DNA from: Hydractinia symbiolongicarpus
Taxonomy: Eukaryota; Cnidaria; Hydrozoa; Anthoathecata; Hydractiniidae
DNA length: 64,000 nucleotides
Direction of reading: 5' to 3'
Assembly (NCBI RefSeq): GCF_029227915.1
Contig: NC_079882.1
Span: forward strand, 11,098,001-11,162,000
In this document: one piece after another, positions 12,650 to 23,259 of the stretch
How the letters are laid out: every line of letters begins with the position of its first letter
Numbering within the stretch: the stretch's first letter is position 1
The notes under the pieces: model-generated
Databases searched by the model: none
Told to the model about the DNA's origin: nothing
What the model saw: the letters and a program-made list of their open reading frames with translations, nothing else
Position numbers and translations under genes: made by a program

Positions 12650-12870
12650 AATTTTGGCCGGAATATAAAATTTCAGAACAAAAGTTACCGAATTTGGCGC
12701 TCGTCTATGATAATATCAGTTAAACGCTCCATGTTTCTCTTGTTTCGTTCAATTTTGACAATATAAAACGAAATTTTAGACCAAAAATCACCGAAGTCGG
12801 CACTTGTCTATGCCATTATCAATTAAGCGCTCCATGTTTCTCTCGTTTCGCTTAATTTTGGCCGGAAAAT
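12650..12870 (+). repeat. Degenerate tandem repeat, unit about 102 bp
   Basis: AATTTTGG or AATTTTGA recurs at 12650, 12751 and 12854. Between copies are the related pieces AAACGCTCCATGTTTCTC and AAGCGCTCCATGTTTCTC. There are two full units and part of a third. Confidence 0.7.
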
Positions 12871-13754
12871 GAAATGTGTCTAAGGTATTGTCACATATAC
12901 GAACTCTACTTGTCTTGTTTCGATGAATTAAGACCTGAATACTTTTATATATGCCGATTATCTCTTGGTTGAAAGAAACCTTTTTTTGTTTCACAATATT
13001 AAAACTTGTTAACGTATACCGGAACAAAGTTTTCGGCAAATATGTATCACGCCGTCTTTGCTAAGGATTAATCTGTTATGCTTTCGAATATAGAAGAATC
13101 CGTTTTTTGTGAAACAATTGTTAATATATATTGAACGATTGTAGTTTATAGTTGTAGAGTCTTGATGAAATCTAGTGGTGTTTGTGTATTTCACAGACTA
13201 AAAGCTACTTTCTAAAAATATGCTCATGCACTACGAAAGTCAAAACAATTAGCATCCGTGGCATCACAGAATGTTTCACAAAAAGATTGCTACTTCTTTA
13301 TGAATTGCTTTTTGTTAATGTAGGAAGTTTTTTATATGATTACTTCAAAAATAATATGATCAAGCTTGTGGTCATCCTTTTTAATATATTACATAGGGAA
13401 TGATATTGAGACATTCACTTTCCGTTTGATAGCCCATTGTGATTGATTTCAATTTATTTCCACAAATGAGTATGTATAATACAGTGTCACGTATGAGGTG
13501 TGCTAGTTTTACGTATATTATACGTCTTGTATTATTCTAAGAAGCAATTAACTACTTGTTAAAAAGGGAAAAATATATATTCTACAAATAGTTGAAATAT
13601 AGTATAGAGCTATTAGTTTTTCTCTTCTTGATTAAAGTAGAATGAAAAGTCCTTGCAGGCTAAAAGATTTCGGAACAAATTCAATTTATTTCATTCCCTT
13701 TATAGTTCAGAAACATACTTTAATGACTTGACACAAGTTGATAATATAAATTGA

Positions 13755-14096
13755 CTAGTCGTTGATTAGTAGCCCGTCCTTTATATTTACCTGTCGCAGC
13801 AAAGTGGATAAAAATATATCGCATTTGATATTCGTGTTTCCGCAACATCATTTTCTAACTCAGCGGGGGGTCCGCGCAGAGACAGACAGACGACGGCTAT
13901 TATTATAGAGACTAGTCGTTAGCCCGTGGAAAAATCCACGGGGTCGTCCGTCCTTCAAATTAACCCGTTGCAACAAAGTGGACAGAAATATATCGCATTT
14001 GGTATTGATGCGCATTTTAAAAATTCGTGTTTCCGTTACGGGACACGGCTTTCGCGGACACACAGACACACAGACGACGGCTATTATTAAAGAGAT
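13755..14096 (+). repeat. Two tandem copies of a dispersed retroposon-like repeat
   Basis: Each copy runs from a GACTAGTCGTT start, through CAACAAAGTGGACAGAAATA-like sequence, to an end reading GACAGACGACGGCTATTATT. The first ends near 13912 and the second near 14096. The second contains a short hairpin (CCCGTGGAAAAATCCACGGG). The minus-strand frame at 13860-14177 is an artefact of this repeat. The 3' end resembles the short insertion at 44586-44634 in the sirtuin gene. Confidence 0.6.
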
Positions 14097-14270
14097 TACA
14101 AACAATAGAACATACTGTGTAAAATGAGTGAGAAGGATAAGAAGGAAAACGAAGGAGGAAAAAGCCCGTTTAAACAAGATTTTGGATACGATACGAAATC
14201 TTAAAAATTATGTAATCCCGGAAAAGAGCTATGGTAGTTCAAATAATAAATACAGACGATAACAGCTACA

Positions 14271-15175
14271 TTATTCCGGGTCACTGTCTGAGCCGGACAC
14301 GGAAACATGCCTCTCTTCAGGATTAACCTTTTCGCCATTGGTAAGCACTGAAATATAAAAAAATGTCATAGAAAAGCATTTGAGAAACCATATCTAATCC
14401 TAAGTTTTAAAACTGCAAGAGCTGTTGTTAAGACATCCCAATCAGAAGCACACAATAAAGAAGAATCCTGAACATTTGACAAAACCAAAAAAAAAAAAAA
14501 ATATAAATATAAACTAGCACAATTAGGCAAAAGAAGCATTCAGCATACCTCATTCGCATAAAAGTTGAAGCTATTGACATCTATCTCATTTTCCAATTAT
14601 ACTGTAAAAAAGCCAGTAGCTAGACATTTCTTTTTTGAGTATGCCGACTTCTTCTTCACATCTTTTCAACAACTCATTTTCGTTGTCGCCACTATTTTTT
14701 AAACCCTACAGTACCTCAACCCGAATGTTTTCACAATGAGTGTAAAATCATGATATATGAAGTGTCAAGAAATGTAACAACAATTCTACTTACCATCAAT
14801 CTCTGTATTTTCCATCCATGGGAAATCAAAATCACTGTCTTCGCCAGACTTCTCCTCAACACGAGGTACACCAATGTCCCCGCAATGGTGTTATAACATT
14901 TCATGAAGTCTTTATCAACGTCTCCACAGATTTACATACTATGTAATTCAATCCTCCTTTTATTATCTGCCTTCTTTGTTTCTTGTTTGTTCTTATATGC
15001 ATTGCTTCTGCCCATGAAATAAGGTGTCGTTGTCCTTTTCGCTTGCTGTTGTTATTTTCAAGTTTTTCACGGAGCAACTTTTCCATTTTGCTAGCAGGAT
15101 AATTCTTTGTTGAGATCCACTCTAGATCTTTTGCATGAAACAAGAAGATATATTCAGATGATAGAATATATCTTA
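14271..15175 (-). pseudogene. Broken coding exons with an acidic C terminus, inside the giant element
   Basis: On the minus strand the last exon is 14347-14271, ending SGSDSDPE and a stop. It splices in phase (acceptor TTTCAG, donor GTAAG at 14793) to a segment from about 14890 down to 14794 that reads HCGDIGVPRVEEK, then SGEDSDFDFPWMENTEID. Further upstream, 15175-14901 encodes a basic stretch (YPASKMEKLLREKLENNN, then HIRTNKKQRRQ) that ends at a stop codon in a different frame. At least one frameshift therefore separates them. It looks like the 3' part of a decayed gene. The protein is not recognised. It could be the C terminus of a transposon protein or captured host sequence. The SAP exon at 28716-28467 lies on the same strand upstream and could be its 5' end, which is unproven. 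Confidence 0.45.
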
Positions 15176-15699
15176 CCTACTTTAATCATAGAAACTTTGC
15201 AAGATTGAATTGAATTGAAGAACACTTTCGAAAAGTGAATTTAAATTTCATGAAATAGATTTTCGCCATGGAACCATTGTGTGATTGTTTTTTGAAGAGT
15301 ACATACACATTTTCAATGTGTTTATTGAAATTTCAATACGTTCTTGTTTTAATTATTCCTTTTGAAATTTACTATATTGATCAGGAAGGAACCATTTTTA
15401 GCTCGAAATATACTTGCTCTGCACTTCACTCACAAGTTACCTAGTGTACCTAGTGTAGATAAACAACCACCTCCAATTTACATTCGCTCAGCGGTCATTT
15501 TTTTAAATAATGGAACAATATTCAGCAACCTTTCCCAACAAACTATCTCATGCTGATTACGTAAGTCTCAAATGATTTTCCATTATAGAATACTTCATAG
15601 AATGTTATTAAACAATTGATATTTTATACTCTTAGCCTTTTACTTTGTGCAAATTTAGTACTATACTGTGAGTTCTTGTGTTATGGTAGTTATCCTTTT

Positions 15700-15823
15700 T
15701 AAACAATTTAGTTTTTTGCGGTTGTCTATACCATGGCAAACAACTCTGTTTGTGAGTGACCACGGTAAAATACACAGTATGGATTGGTGGCCCCCTAACT
15801 CACCGCTGGAGGCAAGAAAGAAG
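15700..15823 (+). pseudogene. Possible transposase-like exon remnant
   Basis: Plus-strand open segment with a possible acceptor (ACAATTTAG) and a good donor (AAG/GTAAGA). It reads VSDHGKIHSMDWWPPNSP. The DWPPNSP element is reminiscent of the motif before the last acidic residue of Tc1/mariner-type transposases (DWPPxSPDLNP), but the following residues do not match. It is short and unsupported by neighbouring exons. The overlapping minus-strand frame at 15661-15867 is considered its shadow. Confidence 0.2.
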
Positions 15824-16867
15824 GTAAGATAACTCTTGTACGCGCCTAACTGACTGGCCATCTCCAAAAGCCACCCGCACCTCTCCCCCTCCTAGCTAAT
15901 GACGGCAGTTTATTGTTTTCCACTTTCATATTAGAATCTTGATTACCTGTAAATAAACATTACCTACGTCCCCTAAACGATTATCGTGCAGAGAAACGCA
16001 CAGTTCTGTGAAAAAACGAGTCTGTCTAGCCACAAATTTAGCCAGGAGACCCAGCGTTTTCCCTTCAAACCGCCTTTACGATCAATTTTTTCTTTCTCTA
16101 TCAAAGAAAGCTTAAATAACTAGGCTAGTCATAAAGTATGATATGAAATGTTATGGAAGGTTGAGGGGTATCCTGGCTACAGACTCAGCCTAGTGTAAGT
16201 GGCGGCTTCTCAAGTTTGTAGATACCTGATGATGACGTTAATAAATAAATCTTAGTGTTATATTTCCTTGTTTGAAAGAGGGAAGAGGATGGGGAACAAG
16301 GATGCAGTAGTCCGTAAACCGCGGAGCGCCCTGCAGTGCAGCGGATAGACGCAGCAGCGATGCGCTCCGTCCTGACATAGTCACCAGGTCTCTATATTAT
16401 ATGGATTCTCGGATTTCCTGAAAAAATCATCAATATATCCATTTTTCATACATATGGTCAATATGTCAATATTTAGAAGCCCGTTCATTGCAGTGCATAT
16501 GGACATAATATCGATATATTGTCCGTTTTTTATAGTGAGTATGTTGTAAAAACAAAGCCCTTAGAAGTCAAAAATGTCATAAGGAGAACATTTTAAACCT
16601 TGTCAAAACCCAACAACTTTACTATTCAAATCTGGCTGTTCAAATCTTCGTTGTCGAACCATTAAAAAGCAATGTAAAGAGCCTTAACTTTTAATTAATC
16701 ACGGTAGAAAAATTCGAAGAGCTTAAATTTCTGATTTGTTTCCATTTTAAAAAAGCAGCAAAAGATAAATAAGAATCTCCTCCATATCGTTACTTACCGG
16801 TACTGGCTTGGATAGAACTTGATGATGTGGTTACAAAAGTGTATTACTGAATGAATTACAAATTTTG
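15824..16867. other. Cargo stretch without identifiable features
   Basis: Mostly AT-rich. There is a GC-richer pocket at about 16315-16375 with many CpG. A minus-strand donor-like site (CCG/GTAAGT near 16799) follows a short open segment (VTTSSSSIQAST), but no exon chain could be built. Confidence 0.3.
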
Positions 16868-17000
16868 AATTGATTTGGATTATTGTTTGTTGCAGTATGA
16901 AACTAATTACTGCACACCCTGTTGTTCTTTAATTTGAACTACCACCTTTTAAAGATGGATTGGATTCGAACCAATAACTTTCATAGTCTTGCAACAATAG
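16868..17000 (+). repeat. Repeat R1 copy 1 (pair with 22507-22637)
   Basis: About 130 bp at roughly 90% identity to 22507-22637, both running from ATTGATTTG through TTGTTTGTTGCAGTATGAAA and GGATTGGATTCGAACCAATA. On the minus strand the last piece forms a tRNA T-arm-like hairpin (ATTGGTTCGAATCCAAT). This arm precedes, rather than follows, an A-box-like segment (TAGTTCAAATGG in the other copy), so it is not a tRNA gene. Confidence 0.6.
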
Positions 17001-17789
17001 ACTTAATTTACTTGGAATTCACGAAATTCAATGTCACTTCAAATAAAAACACATCATAAAGCTTGTTGTTACAAAATTAATTGTGAGTTAAAAACCGTAG
17101 CTAAGTATTACAGGTTTGTTGAAACTGTTGTCTCCTTGAATTAACAAACTTTAGACTTTCGCTAAATTTTTTTTTAAAGTAAAGGGTGTAGCCACCTATC
17201 TGAAAACTTTGTTGCAGCCAACTGGTTTTCGGCTATTTTCGCTTTTTAGCCAGATTTTTTTAAAAATTCACGTTAATTTAATGTCCCTTATTAAAGTGTA
17301 ACGTAAATATCCAGGACGTTTAAAAAGCTACTAGTTGTATTTTTCTGACATCGCAACAGCGATTATAGCCAGGGACGAGGTTGTATTATTATAACCTCGC
17401 TACGGACGACGTTGTACTTATATAACATAACACAAGTTCAGCTGGGAAGAGGCCAGGGAAGGGCTGCAGAAAGTTAGTATGTATCACCATGCTCGGCAGC
17501 ATGACTGCATGTATTAATGTAACTGTGTCTCTTTTATTACTTGCAGAGTAATTAATTACCCAATGGGTTATGGCATATGCTCGTCATTCATAAAACAACG
17601 CATCCATCCATACCGTACCGTACGCATTTAATTTTTGCAACGTGAAATTCATCGTTAAACAAATTTTAAAATTCTGGTTAAATACTAAGAATTAAAACGC
17701 AAAGACCTACTAAATATCTCGATTAACATTAAGGTCTTTTTTTATCACATGAAATGTGTACAACTGTTCTAAATTTTAACGAGTTTGTT
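17001..17789. other. Cargo stretch, nothing identified
   Basis: AT-rich with a few short inverted repeats (CGAGGTTGTATTATTATAACCTCG-like at about 17376-17400). No coding exon or known repeat was recognised. Confidence 0.3.
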
Positions 17790-19160
17790 CGGAAACAAAA
17801 AAGCAAGGGGAACTTTATTCTAGTCAGTACACAAGCAAGCGAATTGAATTAAGTAATTGGGGAAGATGTCCTATTAGGGTAAATATTTAGACAATTAGCC
17901 TGGCACATCCACACCTACACATACAATACTGAAAACAAAATTTAGGAAACCATTCCCGCAATATATACGATATTGAATGTTTTGTGAAGCTAAATAAGGC
18001 AAATCTTATTCTGATTAAAAAACAATTAGACAAGTAGCGAAACCTATCAATTCATCATTAAAAAAGTATTTTGGGGAATAATCTTACGCAATATAAAAAA
18101 AAGAACAGAATAAAAAACGGTCCAACGATCACTTTTTTCTACTCAAAAATCGAAAGGGCGAGTAGCACGCGCGTGCGTATATCATTGCATGTGCATACAT
18201 CAAAGATTTTGTTAAAGCTCTCTCGCACCTTGTAGGAAGAAGCTCGCACCAAATGAAATGTTCAATGTTCTAGCAAGCGAATAAAAAAGCCTTTCTTCTA
18301 CTTTGTAAACAGGCAAGGGAGCAAAAGATCCTGACATACAACCTAAAAGATATCTGATAAAAACGCTATCGCGAAAGGTGAAGTATTAAATCTCTTGGTC
18401 GGCCAATTCGAGAAAAGACTTTATTCCACTCAGAAAACAGGCACGAGAGTGTTAGACCTATCCATACATCATTTGAAATGAGAATTTTGGAAGTTGCCTT
18501 TCACGCTGAATATAATGTTAGATATCCATCCATACACTACTAAAAAGGAGATTTAGCTAGTAAGCGAATCAAAAGCGAAACTTTATTCTACACCACAAAG
18601 AAGCAATCAAGAAGAAGACCCTACCAGATATGTCTAAAAACACTTCATTCCACTCCGATAACAATCACGCGCGATAATATCAGATGTCCTGGCATGTAAA
18701 TTCACGGGAAGACTTTATTGCACTCAGTAAGAAGCAGAAACAAGGGAGACCGATCCATACCACCATACAATATTAAAAGGATATTTTGCAAAATACCTTC
18801 AGGCGGAAAAACATACAGCATGTCCTAGCATACCTGTGTATAAAAAATTAGTTCTACTCAGTAAACAACCAATCAAATGAGAGATCCATCCATACCTTAT
18901 AAAAATAGAGATTTTATCAATATACATGCATCATTTGAAAAACGCATTTTTTGATCTTACCCTTCGCGCGAATTAAAATATTTAGCACGCCAACCTTAGA
19001 TGTTCTAACAGCTCAATTCACGGAATACTTTATTCGACGCAGTAAAAATGAAGGAATGTGGGACACCTATCCATACATCTATCAAAAGAGAGATATTGAA
19101 ACAAGCAGTAGAGTTGAATAACTATCCATACACAAATAAAAACGATATTTCAGAAAAATA
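17790..19160 (+). repeat. Field of degenerate dispersed repeats
   Basis: A motif like GACTTTATTCCACTCAGTAAA followed by variants of ACAAGCAAG and CTATCCATACAT recurs with substitutions near 17810, 18418, 18580, 18645, 18710, 18850 and 19025. Spacing is irregular, about 65-200 bp except for a wider gap after the first copy. No reading frame spans the region. It appears to be an old, decayed tandem array, possibly a transposon subterminal region. Confidence 0.5.
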
Positions 19161-19791
19161 GTTGTGTGTATCATATGTTTTTTTTGCTGTTCATAGGAAG
19201 CAGTTTAATGTGATTTTGAACTTTCAATATTTTTAAAACTAAAACCTTATGACAAAAATGATAAAAATGTATATGGACTTTTTTTGTTCGTAGCTGTTAG
19301 AAAAACTATTGGAGGGACATAGTTATTAATATAGTCTAACTAGCTAAATAAAATTGAGTTATGACTGTTATGGTTGCTACGAAGTTAAGTTATATTGTGC
19401 TGTCCTAGGCCCGTTCTTAAGGCTCTCTAGCCATTGAACGCTACGACTTTCTCATAATAACCGGTTGAAAATAGCTATTAGGTAATAATAGTATGAATAG
19501 AATTTGATTTAGCTAATATTGGGTATATTTTGACTCCTAAAAAGAAATAGTACTCTAGCATTTTTTTTTTTGCAAAACAGTAAAATTTGTTGAGTTATTT
19601 CTAAAAGGTTTTAGTAATTCTAATAGACTAAGGCAGTTTACAAGATAGTTAGCGTATTGCTCTGAATAGACCCGTCATCATGCTCCATCCATACTACACG
19701 AAGGTAGCATAGAAGCACACAGTATGTTACAAAAAAATTATGGTCCTTTTTTGAACATTATATTTAATTAAAACGTATATACAGTTGACTC
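19161..19791. other. Cargo stretch, nothing identified
   Basis: AT-rich sequence without recognisable exons or repeats. Confidence 0.3.
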
Positions 19792-19961
19792 TCTCCGATC
19801 CGAATCTCTATTATCCGAATTTTTAACTATAATCCGAACAAATTAAAAATCAGCGTCAATTTTCCTTAAGAAACTCTCATAATCTACTTTCTACTATCCG
19901 ACTCTCTGTAATCTGAAAGAGAATTATCCCCCTTGAGATTCGGATTAGAGAGAGTCAACTG
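19792..19961 (+). mobile_element. 170-bp pogo/Tigger-like MITE
   Basis: Inverted ends: CAGTTGACTCTCTCCGATCC on the left, and the right end is the complement of CAGTTGACTCTCTCTAATCC. They are flanked by TA on both sides (19790-19791 and 19962-19963). A CAGT start, TA duplication and CTC in the terminal repeat are typical of pogo/Tigger-group non-autonomous elements. There is no coding capacity. Confidence 0.8.
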
Positions 19962-20039
19962 TACATACATTTCAATAAAATAATTTGTTATAATTTTTCT
20001 ATACCGAAATATCGCCGCTTTATTAAAAGAAAAATGCTA

Positions 20040-21300
20040 TTCAGTTGATGTCGACATAAGTATGATATATAGAGGTAGCAGAACTACTTTAGGATCCACT
20101 GACAGAGATGCGACAAGGTTAGATGAAAAGACTGATCGACTTCCTCGAACACATATGCATATAGACTTGATAAGCGCAAAACAAATGTTACGTCATATCC
20201 ATGCTGAAAGTTTTAAAAAATGTTGTTTACGCTTTTCAGAAATCATTTCAGAAAGCCGAGTATAGAACTTTCGACACACGCGACCCATTCCGCCACACAC
20301 GGATATCGCTAGTGGCGTTAAAGTTTCATGCTCTACTTGCAAAATAAGTTTATTGTAATTTTTCTTTTTTTCCATTTTATTTACATCATATGCTTTTGGT
20401 AGCACACCTTCGCATCTAAAAATGCCATTTGACCAGTGTTCCAAAAGCCTCTTGTGCATACATAACTCTCGATTCCTGAGAAACATTCGCTGTCCACTGG
20501 CTCAATGGCTCACCAGGTAACTGTTGTAGACACGGTTCAATGCGTACATTATGACAAACCTCTTTTAGTTACATCCCCGTGACATTACGGATTTCATTGT
20601 CTAAGCGAAAGGAAGCCACATTATTTGCATGACAAAGCATGATCAATTGTGAACTTGAAATTCGAATCTGAGCCCAGAAGCATAGCTTGTTAATTGTGTA
20701 TCTCTCGTTCCTTGAAGGTAGTCAGTCAACTAGATACACTGCTTCCTGGTTGATATCGTTCAGTCTGATTTCCTGCTTACACATTTTACTTCTGACATGA
20801 TCAAGAATGACACTAATCTTAGCAATTTATTTTGTTTGATTGTTTTTTCTGTTGTTTCAGTTCTGGATCTTCTTCATATTGTCGAGTCTGTTTTTTTATT
20901 TGTTTACCAAGATATTCAGTTATTTGTGATAAGTTTTAGAATATTCGTAAGACGACCAAGTTTAACCGGGAGTGACAGCAGTTGTCTCTCGTTATTGTTT
21001 ACTTTAATACCTCCCGTCAGTGCTGGTATTAATTCGAATTAATAACTACGAGTACTTCTTCCAATAATTATATTATGTGTGGTATGTTTGCATACAGTAT
21101 GTTAATTTATGCTTGTAGCCAGCCACTGATAAAACAACTTTATGTCCCTTGCGACTCTGTTTTAGCAATTTTACTCAGCATCTTTAATTCATTAATCCAA
21201 TCTTCTACCTTATCCAAAATATATCCACCTTTCAAGCTTCTTGAACCAATTACATTATTACATTATTACCAATTACATGTTACAAACTGCGGTGTGATAA
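20040..21300 (-). pseudogene. C-terminal part of a retroelement reverse-transcriptase protein, decayed
   Basis: Minus-strand pieces line up in protein order but in shifting frames. 21290-21075 reads VEDWINELKMLSKIAKTESQ and ends near YANIPHI. 21060-20797 has REVLK, then LSLPVRLGGL-like remnants and KQIKKQTRQYEEDPELKQQ. 20690-20490 has FTIDHALSCKCGF-like and EIRNVTGDVTK-like pieces. 20486-20193 reads VEHETLTPLAISVCGGMGRV, then KFYTRLSEMISEKRKQHF. After a stop, a short ISFALLRS-like piece (CFALIKS) ends in VRGSRS near 20070. These blocks belong to a retroelement protein group common in cnidarian and other invertebrate genomes, recognised from memory, not by search. Stops and frameshifts show it is dead. 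Confidence 0.6.
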
Positions 21301-21370
21301 ATTAGTTTCCTCAAAAAATTATTTTTTTAACTAAATTTTACTTATTGGATTTGACTTTGACATGGCAACT

Positions 21371-21577
21371 ACAATCATGTTCATAATAGTTTTGGAAAAA
21401 CCACTTTCCCCCTCCCCCCACTCTTCAGTGTTGGTTGGAGGTCTTTTCCAGAGTATTTTGCCGGCAGTATTTTGGGGCACAAATCAACACAAAATCAACA
21501 CTGACTGTTGGGGAGAGGGGGAAACTCTGAAAAAAGCCTCAAAAGCCGTTTTTCCAATAATTTATGAACATGATTGT
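21371..21577 (+). mobile_element. MITE family M1, copy 1
   Basis: 207 bp with inverted ends: ACAATCATGTTCATAATAGT on the left, and the complement of ACAATCATGTTCATAAATTA on the right. The interior is G/C-run rich (CCCCCTCCCCCCAC and GGGGAGAGGGGG). A second copy at 22177-22381 is about 90% identical. The open frames in both orientations are side products of the compact sequence. Confidence 0.75.
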
Positions 21578-21639
21578 CTGTAAATGACATAAAAAAATTG
21601 AAAAGGGGTTGCCCTTGTTTAGAGCCAAAATTTTGCTTT

Positions 21640-21885
21640 GATGACACGTTACACACGTTCCGTACACGTTCCACACCCGTTCCAAGGTGCTCCACCATCG
21701 GTTGCAACTAAATTGAACACGTTCCACACGTACCGTCAAATTCAATGAAATTGAAGTAAATTTTAATTTTTATAAAAAATTGACGTAACGTGTGGAACGT
21801 GTGCTACTGCAGTCTCCTCTTGTACACTTGGCTATGGAACTTGAGTGGAACGTGTGCGGAACGTGTGTGGAACGTGTGTGTTTTC
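21640..21885 (+). repeat. Inverted cluster of GGAACGTGTG motifs
   Basis: The left half carries CACACGTTCC-type motifs (21650-21690 and 21716-21732). The right half carries the complement, GGAACGTGTG (21792-21803 and 21844-21880, where three follow one another). About 60 bp separate the halves. The whole could fold back on itself. No protein is implied. Confidence 0.7.
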
Positions 21886-22176
21886 CATTTCTTTTATACT
21901 ACAAAGTGTCTATGTTATACAAAGAACAATTTTAGTCATGTATATACAATATATAAGCATATAAAAGCTCTTGCCACATACGACAAACAATAAGAAACAA
22001 ACAGACATTAGGAGGCCTGGAACCTAGTTTATGAAACAAGAAAACCAACCAGCTCTGCATGCACGGTATAAGGAATGACAAAGTAGTACTTGTCCTTAAT
22101 TCAGCCAACACAAACGCACACAAAAGCTTTTGTAAAAAAAAAGCCACTTAAAAAAACTAAGTCTCACATTATAGAG

Positions 22177-22381
22177 ACAATCATGTTCATAATAGTTTTG
22201 GAAAAACCACTTTCCCCCTCCCCCCACTCTTTAGTGTTGGTTGGAGGTCTTTTCCAGAGTCGCCGGCAGTATTTTGGGGCACAAATCAACACAAAATCAA
22301 CACAGACTGTAGGAGGAGAGGGGGGAAACTCTGAAAAAAGCCTCAAAAGCCGTTTTTCCAATAATTTATGAACATGATTGT
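22177..22381 (+). mobile_element. MITE family M1, copy 2
   Basis: 205 bp, same ends as copy 1 and nearly the same interior, with a few small indels (for example near position 22260 and in the G run at 22310-22325). A clean target duplication could not be defined. Confidence 0.75.
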
Positions 22382-22506
22382 AGTTATAGCTCAGCAAAAC
22401 CTGAATAACTGAACGTATATCCCGAGTAAATTAAAAAATTTCCTTCTTTCATTTCTTTTCTTATAGTTACCTCTTTTTTTGAAACATTTGTTTGTAAAAT
22501 TTTTTG

Positions 22507-22637
22507 AATTGATTTGCATTATTGTTTGTTGCAGTATGAAACTAATTACACACCATGTTGTTCTTCCATTTGAACTACCACCTTTTAAAGATGGATTGGA
22601 TTCGAACCAATAACTTTCATGGTTTTACAACAATGGA
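22507..22637 (+). repeat. Repeat R1 copy 2
   Basis: Second copy of the repeat at 16868-17000, same orientation. It begins ATTGATTTGCATTATTG and ends near GGTTTTACAACAATGG. Confidence 0.6.
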
Positions 22638-23255
22638 AATATTTTTTAAATAACATAACACAGAAATACAAAAGGTCACACATAGTATCAGTATTTACAC
22701 AAAACTAATTTTGTTACCAGAAAACTTCCTTATCCCACTCTTCCAAGAATCATTTTCATCAAAGTTTTTTTTTGGTTTTACCTGCATTAGAAATACAAAA
22801 AAAAACAAAAAAAACAGTAAAGAAGCAAAAATTACCACCAAATTGATTAACATAAAAAGCAAAGTATAAATTAGAACAGAAAAATCCCGAGAAGAGTTGT
22901 GAACAAAAACATCGCGCATCATCATTAAATTAAAACAACAGAAATTTATCTAGTTTTTAAAATCATTACACTGTAAAACTAACTCCACCACTCCACGATT
23001 GTTATAAATTAAAACAGGGTGTAAAAGTTTCAGAAATTGCTTATTCAATTTTTCAGCATAAGTCGCAATAAAGCCTTGAGGTAGGAAATTAGCTGACTGA
23101 AGAGAGGGATATACTTCAACTTAGGGGTATTTCAACTGGCAATATTACCTGTACATATAACATGTCCCTCCTGAAAGTCAATATACTGAATAAAAACTTG
23201 ACTACTTATTTGAATAATTATGGTACCAAGTAGCCTAGTTAGTTGTCTAGCCTAG
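22638..23255. other. Cargo stretch, nothing identified
   Basis: AT-rich. The minus-strand frame at 22695-22925 is rich in phenylalanine and leucine from poly(A/T) runs and has no recognisable features. Confidence 0.3.
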
Positions 23256-23259
23256 TTAA

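Noticed and set aside
13860-14177. 105-codon minus-strand frame
   Set aside because: It runs across two copies of a dispersed repeat and has no protein-like features beyond a chance hydrophobic start.
16960-16985. Possible tRNA gene from the GGTTCGAATCC match (minus strand)
   Set aside because: The T-arm is not preceded by a D-arm and anticodon arm at the right spacing, and the A-box-like part lies on the wrong side.
22164-22397. Frames on both strands with proline/serine-rich peptides, also at 21362-21707
   Set aside because: They are translations of the two M1 MITE copies. The same nucleotide sequence is open in several frames without a common protein.
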